Shown here one piece after another: positions 6,903 through 9,157 of a stretch of DNA of 9,157 nt. Location: NCBI GenBank assembly GCA_934096075.1, contig CAKOLN010000021.1, positions 1 to 9,157 on the forward strand. Reading direction: 5' to 3'. Position 1 is the stretch's first letter; each line of letters begins with the position of its first letter. Under the pieces are notes generated by a model. The model saw only the letters and a program-made list of their open reading frames with translations. It ran no database searches and was not told the origin of the DNA. The position numbers and the translations under genes were made by a program. The DNA is from an uncultured Bacilli bacterium (lineage in GTDB: Bacteria > Bacillota_I > Bacilli_A > RF39 > UBA660).

Positions 6903-6931
6903 ATTTTATCAAATCATTAGTTTTTATTCAA
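6903..6931 (-). promoter_or_regulatory. promoter of the leader ORF and 513-aa gene
   Basis: TTGAAT (minus 6931-6926), a 17-base spacer, then TAAAAT (6908-6903) preceded by TGA to form an extended -10. The predicted start near 6896 leaves a short 5' leader of about 20 bases before the leader ORF. Confidence 0.65.
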
Positions 6932-7019
6932 GAGGTTTTGGTGATTTATTTACAACTACCTTTGAAGTTTCCTTCATACTAATTATCATAAGAATTTACC
7001 TTATAATTCATTAATTAGA
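6932..7019 (-). other. intergenic spacer between the pilin-like gene and the leader promoter
   Basis: No gene and no convincing terminator. It holds a small GAAG-GAAA-CTTC hairpin (minus 6976-6965) with no T-run and an unsupported 17-codon ORF. Read-through from the pilin-like genes into the leader is therefore possible. Confidence 0.4.
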
Positions 7020-7739
7020 CTAGCTTGCTTTTTTCAAAGTTATTGAACAAGAATCAGACTTAGTGATATTTGATACTTTTACTTTTTCATCAATTAAGTT
7101 TATGTAAGATCCATTTTTACATGTCATATTATCAGCCTCGAGTAAATATCCATCATTTGGTGTTACTATAAATGTTGCTTCACCATTTAAAGTTACTCTC
7201 TTTTTTGATGAAGGTACTGTTCCATTTACTACATTTAGATTAACATCATATAGTTCAGCATTTAAATCATTAACATCAATATAGCCTAATCTTAATGAAG
7301 CATAATAATTTTTATTTTCTCTCTTAAAATTAACTATTATAAATCTTTTATTTTCATCATCCGATATAGTTTTTAAATATTGTTTTAAAGAATTAACTAC
7401 ATTAACATCAGTACTATTTAATAAAGTATTAGTGTTTACATTATTAATAAAAATATTTTGTACATTAAATTGTGACATATAATAAGCACATTTATCACTC
7501 ATATAATTAGCACATGAATCTTTTGTTATTCTAAATATATCACTATCTTTTTCAATTTTATTTAAATCTAATTCATCTCTTAAAATATCTACTTCATATA
7601 AATCACTTATATTATCATAATATATTCTACTATCAATATTTGAAGAAACAACTGTATATACTTTAAACATACCTACAACCGATGCAGAAAGTACAACTAT
7701 TACTGCTAGAGTTTCAAGAAATACAAATCCTTTTTTCAT
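7020..7739 (-). CDS. type IV pilin-like (minor pilin/pseudopilin) protein with C-terminal disulfide-type repeat
   Basis: A 239-aa protein. The ATG at 7739 overlaps the stop of the preceding 53-aa gene by one base (TAATG), and AGGGGG lies about eight bases upstream. The N-terminus MKKG then FVFLETLAVIVVLSASVV fits a prepilin: Gly before the cut site, Phe at +1, Glu at +5 and a long hydrophobic helix. The middle (about 40-165) is a hydrophilic extracellular domain with NYMSDKCAYYMS and RFIIVNFKRENKNYYASLRLGY. The C-terminal 75 residues form one copy of the beta repeat also seen in two other proteins here, with VTPNDGYLL, an early Cys (NMTCKNG) and a late Cys (SDSCSITL). It would be processed by a prepilin peptidase and added to a pilus or pseudopilus; no such machinery is in the window. 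Probable role: adhesion tip or minor subunit. Confidence 0.75.
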   Translation of the reverse strand: MKKGFVFLETLAVIVVLSASVVGMFKVYTVVSSNIDSRIYYDNISDLYEVDILRDELDLNKIEKDSDIFRITKDSCANYMSDKCAYYMSQFNVQNIFINNVNTNTLLNSTDVNVVNSLKQYLKTISDDENKRFIIVNFKRENKNYYASLRLGYIDVNDLNAELYDVNLNVVNGTVPSSKKRVTLNGEATFIVTPNDGYLLEADNMTCKNGSYINLIDEKVKVSNITKSDSCSITLKKAS

Positions 7740-7900
7740 TATTCGTACCCCCTATTTAATTCTTTTTTTACTTCATTTATTTGATTATTAGTTGTTTTGT
7801 TTCTAAAAGAATATATTGATACAAGAGATAACATTACTAATAAAAAAACAATTATAAAAGAATAAACTACTGCAGTTGATATAAACCCTTTCTTATTCAT
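7739..7900 (-). CDS. 53-aa pilin-like single-span membrane protein
   Basis: ATG at 7900, preceded by AGGTG at six bases. The protein starts MNKKGFISTAVVYSFIIVFL and continues as one long hydrophobic helix to about residue 30, then a short basic/polar tail ending KKELNRGYE. The KKGF start resembles a class III or type IV prepilin cleavage site, but the Glu at +5 of the mature form is missing (Ala instead), so it may be an uncleaved or Tad/Flp-like small subunit. Its stop shares a base with the start of the 239-aa pilin-like gene, and its last codons hold that gene's ribosome site, so the two are coupled. It has its own promoter. Function beyond pilin-like membrane protein is not known. Confidence 0.75.
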   Translation of the reverse strand: MNKKGFISTAVVYSFIIVFLLVMLSLVSIYSFRNKTTNNQINEVKKELNRGYE

Positions 7901-7920
7901 ACTCGTCACCTACTATAAAA

Positions 7921-7926
7921 AGTATA
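7921..7926 (-). promoter_or_regulatory. extended -10 promoter of the pilin-like pair
   Basis: TATACT (minus 7926-7921) preceded by TGC gives an extended -10. No good -35 is found at 17 bases (TGATTT at best). It lies about 20 bases before the 53-aa start and just after the preceding terminator, where a new promoter is expected. Confidence 0.5.
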
Positions 7927-7950
7927 GCATATTTTAAATGTAAAATCACT

Positions 7951-7978
7951 AAAAAACGATTAGAATTTTCTAATCGTT
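7951..7978 (-). terminator. Rho-independent terminator of the truncated lectin-like gene
   Basis: On the minus strand AACGATTAGA (7978-7969), a four-base loop and TCTAATCGTT (7964-7955) form a perfect 10-bp stem, followed by four more Ts for a run of six. It starts eight bases after the stop codon. It is the cleanest terminator in the window. Confidence 0.88.
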
Positions 7979-7985
7979 AAGTATT

Positions 7986-9157
7986 TTAGTTTTCCGCATT
8001 TGTACATGCATCATCTATCGTTACTTCATATGGGGTAGTTGGTGTACCATCACCTGATAAATAATTAACGCAGGCTTTAAGACTTAAAACTGGACGTACA
8101 CCACCGCCAAGCTCAACGGAGTCGTCGTACAGACCGCCAGCAGTGACACGCCACACGCCAGCACCACCATGAGAGCTAAAGGCAATAGGAGACAAAGACC
8201 ACCATACATAACTTTCTGTTATTGACGTTCCTTGACTATTTGTGTAATACCATGCATATGGACTAATTAAAGAAGTAAGTCTTAATCCACCTGCAAAAGA
8301 CAACTCATCGATTGTCATCATTGCTATAGGATATTTTAGTTGTCCATTTCCTCCACCTTCAGTACTTGCACTAAACTTATCAGCTAAAGCTTGTACACTT
8401 TCAAATAATCCATTACTAGTATTTCCTCCACATTTATATGTTGGTGCTTTATTATCAGATAATCTTGTATATGCACCATAATAAAATGTTGTATTTCCTG
8501 TATTATATGTTCCACTTCCTACACTTCTATCATTACAATATATTGCTGTTTTACTTATATATTTATCATAATTTGATAACAAATTATTTTTGTACCATGC
8601 ATCTATTACCGTTTTTATTGTACTAGAATTTGTATTTTTTCTATTATTATTGAGTGAACCCCTCGTTCCATACATGTATCCTACATACATTGGATTATTA
8701 GATGAAGTGTTAAATTTTTTTGACACTCCTATATAGCCTTCTGTTGTATTATGACTTGTACCTGAGTATAACATTCTTACACTTTTATCTTCATTAGTAC
8801 GAATTATTCTCCAATAGAATCCTCCAAACTTTACCCAGTTATTTGTTGTTGCTCCTGAGTAATAATATACATCCTTTCCATTTTCAGTTTTGTTTGTTCG
8901 ATATATTGTTCCTGTGGTTGTTGCTGTGTTGGTTACACTAAAGTCTGTTCTTTCACTCACTGTTGGATTATCTATTAGTATTTGTGCTGCTAATGTTCCT
9001 GATTTGAATGGTCCATCCTCTTGTAGTATTACTTCACATGTTATATTTTTTCTTATATTAGTTATTGTTAGTGTATTATCTGTTAATGTTCCTCCTGTAC
9101 AATTTACTTCCGCATCATCTAATGTATATCCTTCATTTGGTGTTATTGTGAATGTTG
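7986..9157 (-). CDS. surface protein with disulfide-type repeat and C-type-lectin-like, probable DGR-diversified module (5' end missing)
   Basis: The frame is open from the stop at 7986 to the window edge, giving 389 complete codons. A GTG at 8960 is not the true start, because conserved sequence continues upstream of it. The visible N-terminal part is a beta repeat (ITPNEGYTLDDAEVNC ... NIRKNITCEVIL) with the same two-Cys pattern as two neighbours. Then GPFKSGTLAAQILIDNPT leads into the module shared with the 513-aa protein: ERTDFSVTN, GFYWRIIRTNEDKSVRMLY, MYVGYMYGT, AIYCNDRS, PIAMMTIDELSFAGG, YAWYYTNSQG, WWSLSP, GVRPVLSL and GTPTTPYEV. The two modules are paralogs, but the N-terminal parts are unrelated, which suggests domain swapping. 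All four Cys of the module are kept. A secretion signal and start must lie beyond the window. Role inferred: surface ligand binding. Confidence 0.85.
   Translation of the reverse strand, partial: TFTITPNEGYTLDDAEVNCTGGTLTDNTLTITNIRKNITCEVILQEDGPFKSGTLAAQILIDNPTVSERTDFSVTNTATTTGTIYRTNKTENGKDVYYYSGATTNNWVKFGGFYWRIIRTNEDKSVRMLYSGTSHNTTEGYIGVSKKFNTSSNNPMYVGYMYGTRGSLNNNRKNTNSSTIKTVIDAWYKNNLLSNYDKYISKTAIYCNDRSVGSGTYNTGNTTFYYGAYTRLSDNKAPTYKCGGNTSNGLFESVQALADKFSASTEGGGNGQLKYPIAMMTIDELSFAGGLRLTSLISPYAWYYTNSQGTSITESYVWWSLSPIAFSSHGGAGVWRVTAGGLYDDSVELGGGVRPVLSLKACVNYLSGDGTPTTPYEVTIDDACTNAEN
8091..8204 (-). other. putative DGR variable region B (C-terminal part of the truncated protein)
   Basis: From WWSLSP (8204-8187) to GVRP (8102-8091). 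Bases 8101-8160 are about 65% GC in an AT-rich gene. Between the two motifs codons are mostly NNC/NNT, with short constant words such as GTG TGG and GTC shared with region A. It is four codons shorter than region A overall, so the two would need different templates or older indels. Confidence 0.6.

Noticed and set aside
6924..6977. 17-codon minus-strand ORF starting MKETSKVVV
   Set aside because: No Shine-Dalgarno, ends over the -35 of the leader promoter, and short frames like this are common by chance.
1..9157. DGR template repeat or reverse transcriptase inside the window
   Set aside because: No open frame with reverse-transcriptase motifs and no AAC/AAT-rich copy of regions A or B was found on either strand.
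1..9157. Mycoplasma-type code (TGA as Trp)
   Set aside because: All Trp codons read are TGG and the 513-aa gene stops at TGA at the same place relative to its conserved C-terminal motif as its paralog, which stops at TAA.
1..9157. CRISPR array, tRNA, rRNA or insertion sequence
   Set aside because: No regularly spaced repeats, tRNA-like cloverleaf, rRNA segment or transposase frame was seen; the long similarity between 5172-6160 and 7986-8990 is explained by paralogous coding sequence.

Overview
The window is AT-rich DNA with ordinary bacterial stop usage (TGA ends the gene at 5172, and Trp is always TGG), Shine-Dalgarno starts, intrinsic terminators and many secreted or surface proteins. This fits an uncultured low-GC Bacillota, probably a host- or gut-associated Bacilli/RF39-like or related lineage. 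That placement is inference from style, not from a marker gene. All genes read on the minus strand, so transcription runs from high to low coordinates.

In order of transcription: (1) a 5'-truncated surface protein (7986 to window end) with a disulfide-type beta repeat followed by a C-type-lectin-like module, ended by a clear terminator. (2) A two-gene pilin-like unit (53 aa and 239 aa) with its own extended -10 promoter. (3) A roughly 300-base regulatory stretch with a good promoter, a 38-codon leader ORF containing a run of nine Gs, and a weak terminator-like hairpin whose left arm holds the leader stop codon. (4) A 513-aa surface protein with a SipW-type signal, a TasA/camelysin-like N-terminal half and the same lectin-like module as gene 1. 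(5) A LemA / DUF2207 / HD-domain cluster, partly translationally coupled. (6) A secreted protein with two disulfide-type repeats and an ALK/LTK-like glycine-rich domain carrying a 12-Cys insert, coupled to (7) the start of another SipW-type secreted protein that leaves the window.

The most interesting part is the pair of lectin-like proteins. Near their C-termini, between a WWSLSP motif and a GVRP motif, both have a GC-rich patch (about 50-65% GC against about 30% around it). Across it the two paralogs differ mainly at codon positions 1 and 2 while position 3 is kept. That pattern is expected of variable regions rewritten by a diversity-generating retroelement (DGR) from AAY-rich template codons. 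No reverse transcriptase or template repeat lies in the window, so this remains inference.

Upstream of the 513-aa target, the G9 tract sits so that only a length of 9 (or 9 plus or minus 3n) lets the leader ribosome reach the hairpin; 8 or 10 Gs stop it almost at once. This suggests a slippage-driven ON/OFF attenuator in front of a hypervariable surface protein: phase variation on top of sequence diversification.
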